Shown here: one piece after another, positions 40,780 to 49,877 of the stretch
Layout of the letters: each line of letters opens with the position of its first letter
How positions within the stretch are numbered: the stretch's first letter is position 1
NCBI RefSeq assembly: GCF_000684975.1
Contig: NZ_BAXZ01000006.1
Location: 186,001 to 250,000, forward strand
Length of the DNA stretch: 64,000 bases
Direction: 5' to 3'
Origin: Paraburkholderia acidipaludis NBRC 101816
GTDB taxonomy: Bacteria; Pseudomonadota; Gammaproteobacteria; Burkholderiales; Burkholderiaceae
Notes under the pieces: generated by a model
Databases searched by the model: none
Told to the model about the DNA's origin: nothing
Seen by the model: only the letters and a program-made list of their open reading frames with translations
Made by a program: the position numbers and the translations under genes

Positions 40780-41562
40780 ATGCCCGCTTCCGATCAGAAA
40801 CTCCCCTGCGTCCTGCTCACCAACGACGACGGCATCGACGCCCCCGGCCTTGCCGTGCTCGAAGCCGTCGCGGCCGAACTCGCGCACGAAGTCTGGGTCG
40901 TGGCGCCGGAGCACGACCAGAGCGGCACCTCGCACTCGATCAGCCTGCACTCGCCGCTGCGCGTGAGCCGCCGCGGCGAGCGGCGCTTCGGCGTGCTCGG
41001 CACACCCGGCGACTGCGTGGTGATGGCCGTGCGCCATCTGATGGGCGACGTAACGCCTACGCTCGTGCTCTCGGGCATCAACCGCGGCGCCAACCTGGGC
41101 GTGGAAACGATGTTTTCCGGCACCGTCGGCGCGGCCATGACCGGCCTGCTGCTTGGTCTGCCGTCGATCGCGCTCAGCCAGACCTTCCGCGACCGCGAGC
41201 ACGTGCGCTGGGACACGGCGCGCGCCCTCGCGCCCGAGACGATCCGGCGCCTCGCGGCCGTCACGCACGACCGGCCCGTCTGCCTGAACGTCAACTTTCC
41301 CGACATCGACGCGAGCGCGGCAGGCCCGCTCACCATCACGCGCCAGGGCGTGGGGCTCGTCCAGGGCATCGACGTGGTGCCGCAGATCGACCCGCGCGGC
41401 ATCGACTACCACTGGCTGCGCTTCACGCGCGGCCCGCGCGAGAACGGCCCCGATACGGAAACGGCGGCAATCCATGCCGGCCGTATCTCGGTCACGCCGC
41501 TGCACTTCGAGCGCACCGACGAACGCGCATTCGAGCGTTTCACGGCCGCACTCGCGGGTTAG
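40780..41562 (+). CDS. surE: 5'/3'-nucleotidase SurE
   Basis: 260 residues. Metal-binding TNDDGIDAPG (Asp16, Asp17), APEHDQSGTSHSIS, LVLSGINRGANLG and FSGTVGAAMTGLL are the SurE signatures. It removes phosphate from nucleoside monophosphates and is linked to stress survival. It does not have pcm/rpoS neighbours here, so it may be a second SurE copy. Confidence 0.9.
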   Translation: MPASDQKLPCVLLTNDDGIDAPGLAVLEAVAAELAHEVWVVAPEHDQSGTSHSISLHSPLRVSRRGERRFGVLGTPGDCVVMAVRHLMGDVTPTLVLSGINRGANLGVETMFSGTVGAAMTGLLLGLPSIALSQTFRDREHVRWDTARALAPETIRRLAAVTHDRPVCLNVNFPDIDASAAGPLTITRQGVGLVQGIDVVPQIDPRGIDYHWLRFTRGPRENGPDTETAAIHAGRISVTPLHFERTDERAFERFTAALAG

Positions 41563-41611
41563 TCAATGCGGTCGACCGGCGGCCAGGCGACGAGCGAGGC
41601 GCCTGAAAAGA

Positions 41612-42046
41612 TCAGCGGCCGGCCGCCGCCGACCGCTCGATCGCCGCGCGCAGATCGCCCGGAATGGCAATCGCCCGATGCGTATCGAGCGACGTCGTCA
41701 CGATGGTCTGGCGCGCCGCCATGCGCAGCACGCCGTCCGCGCCCGTGCAGGCCCACGCGAGCGTGAGCGAGGCTTCGCCGATCCGCTCGACGTCGAGCGA
41801 GAGCCACACCTCCTCGCCCATCCTGCTGATCGCCTTGAAATCCGCCTCGACATGCACGGTCGGCATGCCGACACGGCGCGCACCGATCACGCCGTGATAG
41901 CCCTCCGGCATCAGCGTATCGATCCACGACTCGATCAGGTCGTTGAACAGGATGAAGTACTGCGGATAGAACACGATCCCGGCGGGATCGCATTCGGAAA
42001 AGCGGATCTTGTGCTTCTGCGCGTAGGTATGGGCGGGCATGCTCAT
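41612..42046 (-). CDS. Acyl-CoA thioesterase (4-hydroxybenzoyl-CoA thioesterase family)
   Basis: 144 residues. Hot-dog fold with the active-site pattern ECDPAGIVFYPQYF. It hydrolyses an acyl- or aroyl-CoA. Starts one base after the stop of the SYLF lipoprotein gene, so the two share a transcript. A second ATG six bases later is an equally possible start. Confidence 0.82.
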   Translation of the reverse strand: MSMPAHTYAQKHKIRFSECDPAGIVFYPQYFILFNDLIESWIDTLMPEGYHGVIGARRVGMPTVHVEADFKAISRMGEEVWLSLDVERIGEASLTLAWACTGADGVLRMAARQTIVTTSLDTHRAIAIPGDLRAAIERSAAAGR

Positions 42047-42047
42047 A

Positions 42048-42638
42048 TCAGATCACGAGCCGCGACACCTTCACCCCTTCCAGCGACACGCCGGCCATCA
42101 GTCCGGCATTGGTCAGCACGAAGGCTTCGACCGGGCTGGTCGCGGTCGAGGTATCGACGTTGCCGTTCGCGCCTACCGTCACCACGGCGACCGTCGCGTC
42201 CGCGCCGGCCGACCAGCCCTGGCTGTTCAGGAAACTGTCGAGCGCCTCGTGGTTCATGAAGGCGAAGATGATGGCCTTCGACTGCGCCCCGATCTGCAGG
42301 CCGAACGAGCCGGCCACGGTGCTGTAGTAGCCCGTCGTTCGGCCGTCCACGCGCAGTGCGCCGGTGCCGTACTGCCCGCCGATCCAGAAGCCCGCAGAAA
42401 TCACGCTGGGAAACACCAGAATGCCGTTGGCCCTCGAAAGCAGCTCGCGCGAACCGTTCACCGTGCTGTAGAGACGTGCGAGCGTGGCGTCCACGTCCGC
42501 GTCGATGCTCTGGCGCTTCGCCGCGTTTTGCGCGGAGGTGTCGCCGCCGTCGAGCGAGGTGGTCGTGCAACCCGCGAGAGCGAGGCTGCCGGTTGCGAGC
42601 ACGGCGCTCGTATGAAGGAGGAATTGGCGTCGGCGCAT
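42048..42638 (-). CDS. SYLF/YSC84-domain lipoprotein
   Basis: 196 residues. Signal peptide with lipobox LALAGC, then the SYLF domain (GILVFPSVISAGFWIGGQYGTGAL... YYSTVAGSFGLQIGAQSKAIIFAF). Periplasm-facing lipid-binding lipoprotein; homologues are common in Burkholderia. Heads a two-gene unit with the thioesterase. Confidence 0.85.
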   Translation of the reverse strand: MRRRQFLLHTSAVLATGSLALAGCTTTSLDGGDTSAQNAAKRQSIDADVDATLARLYSTVNGSRELLSRANGILVFPSVISAGFWIGGQYGTGALRVDGRTTGYYSTVAGSFGLQIGAQSKAIIFAFMNHEALDSFLNSQGWSAGADATVAVVTVGANGNVDTSTATSPVEAFVLTNAGLMAGVSLEGVKVSRLVI

Positions 42639-42823
42639 AGAGGGGTTCCTGTCGTGTCCTGGAGATGGATCTTAGTTGCCTTCGTGACGCCCGTCACGTT
42701 CGCGGGCGCTCCTGCACTGGCGAGATAAGACCATGCAACCCGCATCGAGTTCGCCCGCTCCCGAGGAAACCCGGAGAAATCCTCGGCCATGTTACACTTC
42801 GCGCCGATTTTCCTTTCAAATTC

Positions 42824-43195
42824 ATGAATCCACGCAAGCACGCACTGCTGACCGCATGGCTTGGCCTCGTCGCCATGTGGCTCATCGTGCTCGCGCCGCT
42901 CGTGAGCCAGCTCCTCGCCGCGCATCGCGCGCACGATCCCGACACCGCGGTCGTCCTGTGCTCCGCCGTCCAGCGGGACTCGACGGCCCAGCATCTGTCG
43001 CCCGACGACGCTTTCGGCGCCTGCGGCTACTGCCATCTGCTCCAGCATCAGGCCGCGATCACACCGCTCGCGCCGCCTGAGCTTGCCGCCACGCGCCTCG
43101 TCACGGTGGACACCGTCGCGGCGCTGTCCACCCGCTTCACGCCGCTCGGCGCCTTCCCTTCCGGCCGTCCGCGCGGCCCGCCCGCCGTTTCCTGA
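42824..43195 (+). CDS. DUF2946-family small secreted/membrane protein
   Basis: 123 residues from MNPRKHALLTAW. One N-terminal hydrophobic segment, then CSA... FGACGYCHLLQHQA: the Cys/His cluster (CGYCHLLQH) is the DUF2946 mark. The family is found beside TonB receptors and copper-linked genes. Precedes the TonB receptor by 90 bases. Confidence 0.75.
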   Translation: MNPRKHALLTAWLGLVAMWLIVLAPLVSQLLAAHRAHDPDTAVVLCSAVQRDSTAQHLSPDDAFGACGYCHLLQHQAAITPLAPPELAATRLVTVDTVAALSTRFTPLGAFPSGRPRGPPAVS

Positions 43196-43285
43196 TCGCC
43201 GCCGTCATCGGTCGTCCTGCCGCGCCCCGTTATCGTCCGGGCGCGCGCACGGCCGCTCGTCCAACGCATCCAGGAAACCGCTTTC

Positions 43286-45721
43286 ATGTCCACGTCCGAT
43301 TCGCGCCGCGGATGCGCCCGCCTGCGCGAGCGCGTTTTGCCACGTATATTGCCGCGCATTTTGCCGCCTGCATTGCCGCGCACGCACGCCGGCTCGCTCG
43401 GCCTGCTGCCGCTTCCCCTCGCCCTGTCCTTCGCCGCGTCCGCCGCCTGGGCGGACGATATCGCTCCCCCGTCCGCCACAGTCGCCCAGAGCGCCGCCGT
43501 TACGGCCGTGCTGCCGGCCGTCAGGGTCAGCGCACCGGCCGGCGACACGGGCGGCGCGCCCACGCCCGCCGTCGATCCGAACCTGCCGGCCACGGTCGAA
43601 ACCGTAACGCCCGCGCAGTTCGATCAATGGAACGTCGTCAACACCGAAGACGTGCTGAAGTACCTGCCCAACCTCGCGGTGCGCAAGCGCTTCATCGGCG
43701 ACCTCAACTCGATCATCGCCGTGCGGGGCACGAGCAACACGCAAAGCGCGCGCGGCCTCGTCTATGCCGACGGCCTCCTGCTGTCGAACCTGCTCGGCAA
43801 CAGCTACGCATTCCCGCCGCGCTGGTCGATGGTGTTCCCCGACCAGATCCAGCAGGTCGATGTGATCTACGGGCCGTTTTCGGTGCTCTACCCAGGCAAC
43901 TCGCTCGGCGCCACCGTGCTGATCACGACGCGCATGCCGACGCACTTCGAGGCCGACGCCGACGTCAAGGCGTTCACGCAGCACTTCAATCTCTACGGCG
44001 TAAACCAGAACTTCAACGGCAGCGAAACGAGCGCCTCGATAGGCGACCGCATCGGTAAGTTCTCCTACCTGCTGGGCGTCAACCACCTCGAAAACACGAG
44101 CCAGCCGCTGCAGTTCGCCACGCTTGCGCAGTCGGCCACGCCCGCGAACCCTGGCGATACGCCGGTTCACGGCGCGTACTTCTACAACAACCAGACCAAC
44201 GCCCCCACCGCCGTGCTGGGCGTGAACGGCGAAGGCATCGAACATACGATCCAGGACCAGTTCAAGCTGCGCATGCAGTACGACTTCACGCCCACCGTGC
44301 AGGGCGGCGTGACGCTGGGCTACTGGCACCAGAGCTACAACAGCAGCACCTCGACCTTCCTCTACGACGCGAACGGCAATCCCGTCTACAGCGGCAAGGT
44401 CGCGATCGACGGCTACGAATACACCATCCCCGCGGTCGCCCTCGCACCCAGCCTTGGGTGGAGCGAAAACTGGCTTTACGGCGCAACGCTGCGCACGCAT
44501 CAGGCAACCGGCTGGAATGCCGAGGCAACTGCTTCGTACTACGATGTTTCAACCAGCGTCGCGCGCACGGCCAACCAGGGCGGCCCGGGCGACGGTCCCG
44601 GCGTCGTGACGTTCGGCGACGGCACCGGCTGGAAAACGCTCGACCTGAAGGCGACGTGGACGCCCGCCAGGCCGAACGCCGGGCTCGGCGCGCACTGGCT
44701 CACGCTCGGCTACCACTACGACAACTATTTCCTCGACAACCCGACGTACAACACGCTCGCGTGGCGCGACGGCGGCGCAAGCAGCTTCGCGAACGCTTTC
44801 GCCGGCAAAACGCAGACCCAGGCGCTCTATGCCCAGGACGCCTGGCGTTTCCTGCCGCGCTGGAAGTTCGTGTACGGCCTGCGCTGGGAGGACTGGCGCG
44901 CCTACGACGGCTATCAGGCGCTGGGCGGTTCGACGGTGCCGTATGCGAACGCGAGCGACCAGCATGTCTCGCCCAAAGCCTCGCTCTCGTTCGACCTCAC
45001 CGACGACCTCACGCTGCGCGCCTCGATCGGCCGCGCCTACCGTTTCCCGACGGCGAGCGAACTGTTCCAGGGCCAGGTGAACGGCTCGTCCCTCGTCAAC
45101 AACAATCCGAACCTGCGCCCCGAAGACGACCTCTCGAAAGAGCTGACCGCCGAATGGGCGCACTGGAACGGGATCTTCCGCCTTTCCCTGTTCCAGGACG
45201 ACGTGAAGAACACGATCTTCAGCCAGACCGACACCACCGTCATTCCGAACGTCACGAGTTTCCAGAATATCGGCAAGGTGCGCTCGCGCGGTGTGGAAAC
45301 GAGTTACCAGGGCGAGGACGTGGGTATCGACGGATTCGACCTCGCGGCAAGCGTGGCGTACACGCAGTCGAAGATTCTCGAGAACGCGCAGAACCCGGCA
45401 AGCGTCGGTAAGTACTTCTACCGGATTCCCCTTTGGCGCGCGAACCTCGTGGCCACCTACCGCTTCGACGCACGCGCGGCGCTCACGCTCGCCGCGCGCT
45501 ATTCAGGGCGCCAGTACAACACGCTCACCAACGCCGACACGAACCCGAACGTCTTTGGCGGCACCAGCAGCTACACGGTCGCCGACGTGAAGTTCACGTT
45601 CAGGCCCACGAAGACGAGCGAGATCGGCGTGGGCGTCGACAACCTCTTCGACGAACGCTACTTCGTCTATCACCCCTATCCCGGCCGCACGTTCTACTGC
45701 GAGGCGAAGCTGCGCCTCTGA
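43286..45721 (+). CDS. TonB-dependent outer-membrane receptor
   Basis: 811 residues. Unusual N-terminus with Leu-Pro-Arg repeats, then a signal-peptide core ending AASAAWA; plug domain (DVLKYLPNLAVRKRF, VIYGPFSVLYPGNSLGATVLI) and a 22-strand barrel ending DNLFDERYFVYHPYPGRTFYCEAKLRL. Takes up a metal or siderophore. With DUF2946 upstream and PepSY downstream, a copper or iron-chelate substrate is likely. Confidence 0.88.
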   Translation: MSTSDSRRGCARLRERVLPRILPRILPPALPRTHAGSLGLLPLPLALSFAASAAWADDIAPPSATVAQSAAVTAVLPAVRVSAPAGDTGGAPTPAVDPNLPATVETVTPAQFDQWNVVNTEDVLKYLPNLAVRKRFIGDLNSIIAVRGTSNTQSARGLVYADGLLLSNLLGNSYAFPPRWSMVFPDQIQQVDVIYGPFSVLYPGNSLGATVLITTRMPTHFEADADVKAFTQHFNLYGVNQNFNGSETSASIGDRIGKFSYLLGVNHLENTSQPLQFATLAQSATPANPGDTPVHGAYFYNNQTNAPTAVLGVNGEGIEHTIQDQFKLRMQYDFTPTVQGGVTLGYWHQSYNSSTSTFLYDANGNPVYSGKVAIDGYEYTIPAVALAPSLGWSENWLYGATLRTHQATGWNAEATASYYDVSTSVARTANQGGPGDGPGVVTFGDGTGWKTLDLKATWTPARPNAGLGAHWLTLGYHYDNYFLDNPTYNTLAWRDGGASSFANAFAGKTQTQALYAQDAWRFLPRWKFVYGLRWEDWRAYDGYQALGGSTVPYANASDQHVSPKASLSFDLTDDLTLRASIGRAYRFPTASELFQGQVNGSSLVNNNPNLRPEDDLSKELTAEWAHWNGIFRLSLFQDDVKNTIFSQTDTTVIPNVTSFQNIGKVRSRGVETSYQGEDVGIDGFDLAASVAYTQSKILENAQNPASVGKYFYRIPLWRANLVATYRFDARAALTLAARYSGRQYNTLTNADTNPNVFGGTSSYTVADVKFTFRPTKTSEIGVGVDNLFDERYFVYHPYPGRTFYCEAKLRL
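43337..43384 (+). repeat. Four 12-base tandem units in the receptor's signal region
   Basis: Units TTGCCACGTATA, TTGCCGCGCATT, TTGCCGCCTGCA, TTGCCGCGCACG follow each other in frame and encode LPRI-LPRI-LPPA-LPRT just before the hydrophobic core of the signal peptide. A change in repeat number would alter signal length by four residues at a time without breaking the frame. Confidence 0.7.
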
Positions 45722-45759
45722 GCGCCGCGCCGCCCGAGCCTTCCTGAAAGGAGCCCCCG

Positions 45760-47205
45760 ATGTCCGCTTCGCTGCCCGCTTCCCCCGCTCGCGCCGCATC
45801 CGGCGCCGTTCATCCCGGCTATCGCACGCTGTGGCGCTGGCACTTCTACGCCGGCCTCTTCGTCATGCCGCTCCTGATCGTGCTGGGGATCACCGGCACG
45901 ATCTACTGCTTCCAGCCGCAGATCGAGCCGCTTCTATATCCGCATCGCCTCGTGGTCGAACCCGCGGCAACGCCGCGCCTGTCCGTCGACACGCTGCTCG
46001 GCCGCGCACGCGCCGCACTGCCCCGCGACGCGCGCCCGATCCGGGCTCACGTGGAAGCGGACCCGGCGCGCAGCGCCGAATTCGTCTTCGCGCCGCCCGG
46101 CGGAACGCGAGAAAGCGTATACGTGAATCCGTACACGGGCACGGTGCTCGGCACGCTCGACGTGGGCCGGCGCTTCATGCAGGTCGATCGCATGCTGCAT
46201 CGCAAGCTGCTGCTCGGCAAGCCCGGCGAGTTGCTGATGGAGCTGGCCGCCTGCTGGACGCTCGTGATGATCGCCACCGGCGTCGCGCTCTGGTGGCCGC
46301 GCGCGGGCGCCTCGTGGCGCGCGGCGCTGCTCCCGCGTCTTGCGCCTCGCGGCCGGCCGTTCTGGAAGCGGCTGCATAGCGTGATCGGCATCTGGCTCGC
46401 GGTGGGCGCGCTCGCGTTCGTCGTCACGGGGCTGCCGTGGACCGGCTCGTGGGGCAAGCACTTCAAGGCCCTCGCCACACGCGCCGACCTCGGCGCGCCG
46501 GCCGGCTCCTGGGGCGGCGACGCTTCGATGAAATCGTCCATGCCGGCCCGCAGCGAGCCCGCCGGGCACGGCATGGAAGCGATGCCCGGCATGGTGATGG
46601 ACGACCTGCCGTTGCCCAACGTGCCGTGGGCCGTCGGCGCCGTGCCGGTGCCGCGCTCGCCCGGCCGGCCCCAGGCCGGCCCGCCGCGCTGGACGCTCGA
46701 CGAGGTGGTGACGCAAATGCGGGGGCTCGGCGTGCCGGGCGGCTATGACGTCGCGCTGCCCGCATCGCCCGCCGGCGTCTATACCGTGTCGTACTTCCCG
46801 CCCGATCCGAAGGACGAGCGAACCGTCTATATCGATCAGTACAGCGGCAAGGTGCTCAAGGACATCCGCTACCGCGACTACGGCGCCGTCTCGCAAGCCA
46901 TCGCTTACGGCACGTCCCTGCACATGGGTCGATACTTCGGCATCCTGAATCAAGCGATCTGCGCCGCGATCTCGCTCGGGCTCTGCGCCCTTGCCGTGAC
47001 CGGCTTCGTGATGTGGTGGCGGCGCCGGCCTTCGCGGACACTCGGCGCGCCCTCCCGCGAGCGTATGGCGCCGCCCATGCGCGCGTGGAAGGCGGGCCTT
47101 GTTGCGCTCGGCGTCGTGTTTCCCTTGATGGGCGCGACGATCCTCGCCGTCTGGATCATCGACCGCCTGGCCTCGAGATACCGCCTGAAGCTGTCGAATT
47201 CCTGA
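45760..47205 (+). CDS. PepSY-associated TM protein (iron-regulated membrane protein)
   Basis: 481 residues. PepSY_TM plan: TLWRWHFYAGLFVMPLLIVLGITG first helix, HRKLLLGKPGELLMELAACW, two PepSY-like periplasmic parts, and a final helix pair. The middle is rich in Met/His (SSMPARSEPAGHGMEAMPGM) and could bind metal. Likely a membrane ferric/cupric reductase partner of the TonB receptor 39 bases upstream. Confidence 0.85.
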   Translation: MSASLPASPARAASGAVHPGYRTLWRWHFYAGLFVMPLLIVLGITGTIYCFQPQIEPLLYPHRLVVEPAATPRLSVDTLLGRARAALPRDARPIRAHVEADPARSAEFVFAPPGGTRESVYVNPYTGTVLGTLDVGRRFMQVDRMLHRKLLLGKPGELLMELAACWTLVMIATGVALWWPRAGASWRAALLPRLAPRGRPFWKRLHSVIGIWLAVGALAFVVTGLPWTGSWGKHFKALATRADLGAPAGSWGGDASMKSSMPARSEPAGHGMEAMPGMVMDDLPLPNVPWAVGAVPVPRSPGRPQAGPPRWTLDEVVTQMRGLGVPGGYDVALPASPAGVYTVSYFPPDPKDERTVYIDQYSGKVLKDIRYRDYGAVSQAIAYGTSLHMGRYFGILNQAICAAISLGLCALAVTGFVMWWRRRPSRTLGAPSRERMAPPMRAWKAGLVALGVVFPLMGATILAVWIIDRLASRYRLKLSNS

Positions 47206-47320
47206 CGCGCTGCGCCCGTCTCAGCGCGCTGTCGTTCGAGCCGGTAAACTGTCGACACAATTGTGCTTGAACCTGGCCCCGTGCTTTTGTTTCCAAGCAT
47301 TAGAACAGACGGAGAAGATC

Positions 47321-47698
47321 GTGTTGCGGCTTATTTCTGTACTCGTGGCAGCGGGCATGCTGGCCGGCTGCGCCGTGGCACCTGGATATGGCTATCCGTA
47401 CTACGACGGCTCTGGCTATCCGTATTACAACGATTACGGGTATGGCTATCCCTATCCGTACGCTTACGGCTATTACCCAGGTGATGTAGGCATCGGCTTC
47501 TGGGGCGGCGGCGGCGGTTACTACTACCATCACGGCTACTGGTGGCACGGCAACGGCTGGCACGGGGGATGGCATGGCGGCGGCTGGCACGGAGGATGGC
47601 ACGGCGGCGGCGGTCACTGGGGCGGCGGCGGGCACGGCGGCGGCCAATGGGGTGGAAGCATGGGCGGCGGTATGGGCGGCGCCCACGGCGGCCGTTGA
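47321..47698 (+). CDS. Gly/His/Tyr-rich lipoprotein
   Basis: 125 residues from a GTG start after GGAGAAG. Lipobox AAGMLAGC, then Tyr/Gly/Pro repeats (YGYPYPYAYGYY) and a C-terminal run of WHGG(G)-type repeats (WHGGWHGGGWHGGWHGGG). The His-rich repeats could bind metal ions, matching the metal-uptake neighbours, but function is unknown. Confidence 0.65.
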   Translation: MLRLISVLVAAGMLAGCAVAPGYGYPYYDGSGYPYYNDYGYGYPYPYAYGYYPGDVGIGFWGGGGGYYYHHGYWWHGNGWHGGWHGGGWHGGWHGGGGHWGGGGHGGGQWGGSMGGGMGGAHGGR

Positions 47699-47728
47699 CC
47701 GACCGGTCTTGCCCCGTCAGCGGGACTG

Positions 47729-47756
47729 CCGTTGCGCGGCCGGCGCCGCGCAACGG
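47729..47756. terminator. Hairpin between convergent genes
   Basis: Perfect 12-bp stem CCGTTGCGCGGC / GCCGCGCAACGG with a CGGC loop, between the lipoprotein stop (47698) and the SDR stop (47765). No T run. Confidence 0.5.
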
Positions 47757-47764
47757 TCTGACGC

Positions 47765-48499
47765 TCACACGCGCCCGTTCACGGGAATCAGCGCCCCTGT
47801 AATCGCCTGAGCCTCGGCCGACAGCAAGAATCCAATGAGCGCCGCGACCTCGTGCGGCGCCACCCAGCGCGTGAAATCCGCATCGGGCATGTCCTTGCGG
47901 TTCTGCGGCGTATCCATGATGCTGGGCAGAACCGCGTTGACGGTCACGCCCTTGTCCTTCAGTTCCTCCGCAAGCGCCTCGGTCAGCCGGGCGACGCCGG
48001 CCTTCGAAGCCCCGTAGGCGCCCGTTCCGAGCCCGGCCTTCCCTCCGGCGCCCGCGCCGATATTCACGATCCGCCCCGCCGTGCCGCGCAGCAGATGCGG
48101 CAGCGCGGCCTGCGATGCGTTCAGCGCCGTCTTCACGTTCAGTTCGAACATCAGGTCCCACGTGGCCGGATGGCCGTCCGCCACGGTCTCCCAGCGGAAC
48201 GCGCCCGCGATATTGAGCAGCGCATCGAGCCCGCCCAGTTGCGTATTCACGGCATCGAGCGCCTCGCGCGCGGCCGCGGCGTCGGTCAGATCGACGCCGC
48301 CCATGCCAGCCGCTTCGCCAACGCCCGGAGGCAGCGCGTCCTTCGCGGGTGCCGCGCCGCGTCCGATGAGCGCCACGCGTGCGCCGCGCGCGATCAACCA
48401 CGCCGCAGTCGCGACGCCCAGACTGCCGAAGCCGCCCGTGATCGCCACCGCTTTGCCCTTGACTCCTGTTACGCCCGTTTCCATAGCCGTCTCGTCCAT
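47765..48499 (-). CDS. SDR-family oxidoreductase
   Basis: 244 residues. TGGFGSLG glycine motif, NIAGAF in place of NNAG, catalytic YGASKAG, C-terminal PVNGRV. The replacement of the second Asn in NNAG by Ile is atypical. Stands alone between convergent and same-strand genes; substrate unknown. Confidence 0.8.
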   Translation of the reverse strand: MDETAMETGVTGVKGKAVAITGGFGSLGVATAAWLIARGARVALIGRGAAPAKDALPPGVGEAAGMGGVDLTDAAAAREALDAVNTQLGGLDALLNIAGAFRWETVADGHPATWDLMFELNVKTALNASQAALPHLLRGTAGRIVNIGAGAGGKAGLGTGAYGASKAGVARLTEALAEELKDKGVTVNAVLPSIMDTPQNRKDMPDADFTRWVAPHEVAALIGFLLSAEAQAITGALIPVNGRV

Positions 48500-48584
48500 T
48501 TCGGTTCAACATCGCGGCCGGTCGGCCGCCTGCGCGCGCACTGTATGCGAGCGCGCCATTCGCTTCAAGCATGCGAGCACCGCC

Positions 48585-49490
48585 TCAGGCCTCGCTGCGC
48601 GCCGTCACGGGGCTGCGCCTGCGCAGTTCTTCCGTGGTCGTGCCTTTGCCGTCCGGACTCCAGCCCGGCGGCAGAACCACATGGCGCAGCGCCGCCCACA
48701 GCGTCTTCGCCGCGGCCACGTCACGGGCCAGGCTGACCCAGTGCGCGAACTCCACCACGAGCGGATTGCGCGACCGCGTGGGCGTGACGAGCCCATAGCG
48801 GCAGGGTTCGTCGGCACGTTCGGCGACATAGGTGCCGAACAGCCGGTCGAACACGATCAGCACGCCGCCATAGTTCGCGTCGAGGTAATCGACATTCGAC
48901 GCATGATGCACGCGATGCGCGGAGGGCGTGTTGAACACGTACTCGAACCAGCCGAGCTTCGGTATCCAGGTGTTATGCAGCCAGAATTGGTAGAGCAGAT
49001 TGAACGAGAGGATCGCGAGCACGACTTCCGGGCGCACGCCCAGCCACACGAGCGGCGCGAAGAATATGGCGGGCCCCGTGAGCTTGCCGGTCCAGCCGAG
49101 GCGATACGCGGAAGAGAGTGTCAGTTGATTGGGCGAGTGGTGCACCGCATGCGTCGCCCAGAAGAACCGGATGCGGTGCGACGCGCGGTGATACCAGTAG
49201 TAGCAGAACTCCTGGCCCAGGAAGATCAGCAACGCGAGCAGGACGCTGTCGAAATGCAGCGTGTAAAGGCGGTGCTCCCAGGCGAAGGCGAAGACCGGGG
49301 CGGCGAGCGAAATTGGCACGAGCGCGAAGAGCTTGCGCCCGGCGACGTCGGCCAGCGAGAGCCAGACTTCATACCAATCGAACGGCGCACGATCACGGCG
49401 CTGGCGCCACGTCAGCACGCACGCTTCGATCAACGAAACGACGATAACGAACAATGTCACGTAGTACGCAATTTTTCCGGTGGTGATCAT
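48585..49490 (-). CDS. Sterol desaturase/fatty acid hydroxylase-family membrane protein
   Basis: 301 residues from MITTGKIAYYV. Three histidine boxes bind the di-iron centre: HRASH, HAVHH, HRVHH, spaced within four or five membrane helices. Family members hydroxylate or desaturate lipids. Start chosen for family fit; the frame stays open to 49712. Confidence 0.85.
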   Translation of the reverse strand: MITTGKIAYYVTLFVIVVSLIEACVLTWRQRRDRAPFDWYEVWLSLADVAGRKLFALVPISLAAPVFAFAWEHRLYTLHFDSVLLALLIFLGQEFCYYWYHRASHRIRFFWATHAVHHSPNQLTLSSAYRLGWTGKLTGPAIFFAPLVWLGVRPEVVLAILSFNLLYQFWLHNTWIPKLGWFEYVFNTPSAHRVHHASNVDYLDANYGGVLIVFDRLFGTYVAERADEPCRYGLVTPTRSRNPLVVEFAHWVSLARDVAAAKTLWAALRHVVLPPGWSPDGKGTTTEELRRRSPVTARSEA

Positions 49491-49877
49491 GATGAGTCTT
49501 TTGTCGGTTGAAAGAAGACGCCGTGGGCGGATCGGGCCACCGGTGCGTCGGATGAAACGCACTCTAGAAGCGCGGCCCCGGAAAAACCACGCACAAACTA
49601 TGTCGCCGTATGTCATCGCGAGAACCGCAGCGACGGCATAAACGGGCGCGGGCCGCTCGACGGCGTTCGGCGGATTCCCGTCCGTGCCCGCCGCACGGGG
49701 CGCACGGGCCACACGGGCTGCGGCGCCGGAAATGCACCGGATCGGGTAGCCAGAAAGACCGTCCCGCGGTGTAACACCGCGACATGGTTTATGACGCGAC
49801 TGGCGAGCGTCCCGGTCCTATAGTTCGTTCCGCGGACACGCCAAAGCGTGACCCGAAACGAATCGCAAGGACCTCTG

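Noticed and set aside
43205..44500. 431-residue minus-strand open frame over the TonB receptor
   Set aside because: No recognisable motif; the receptor on the other strand is well supported.
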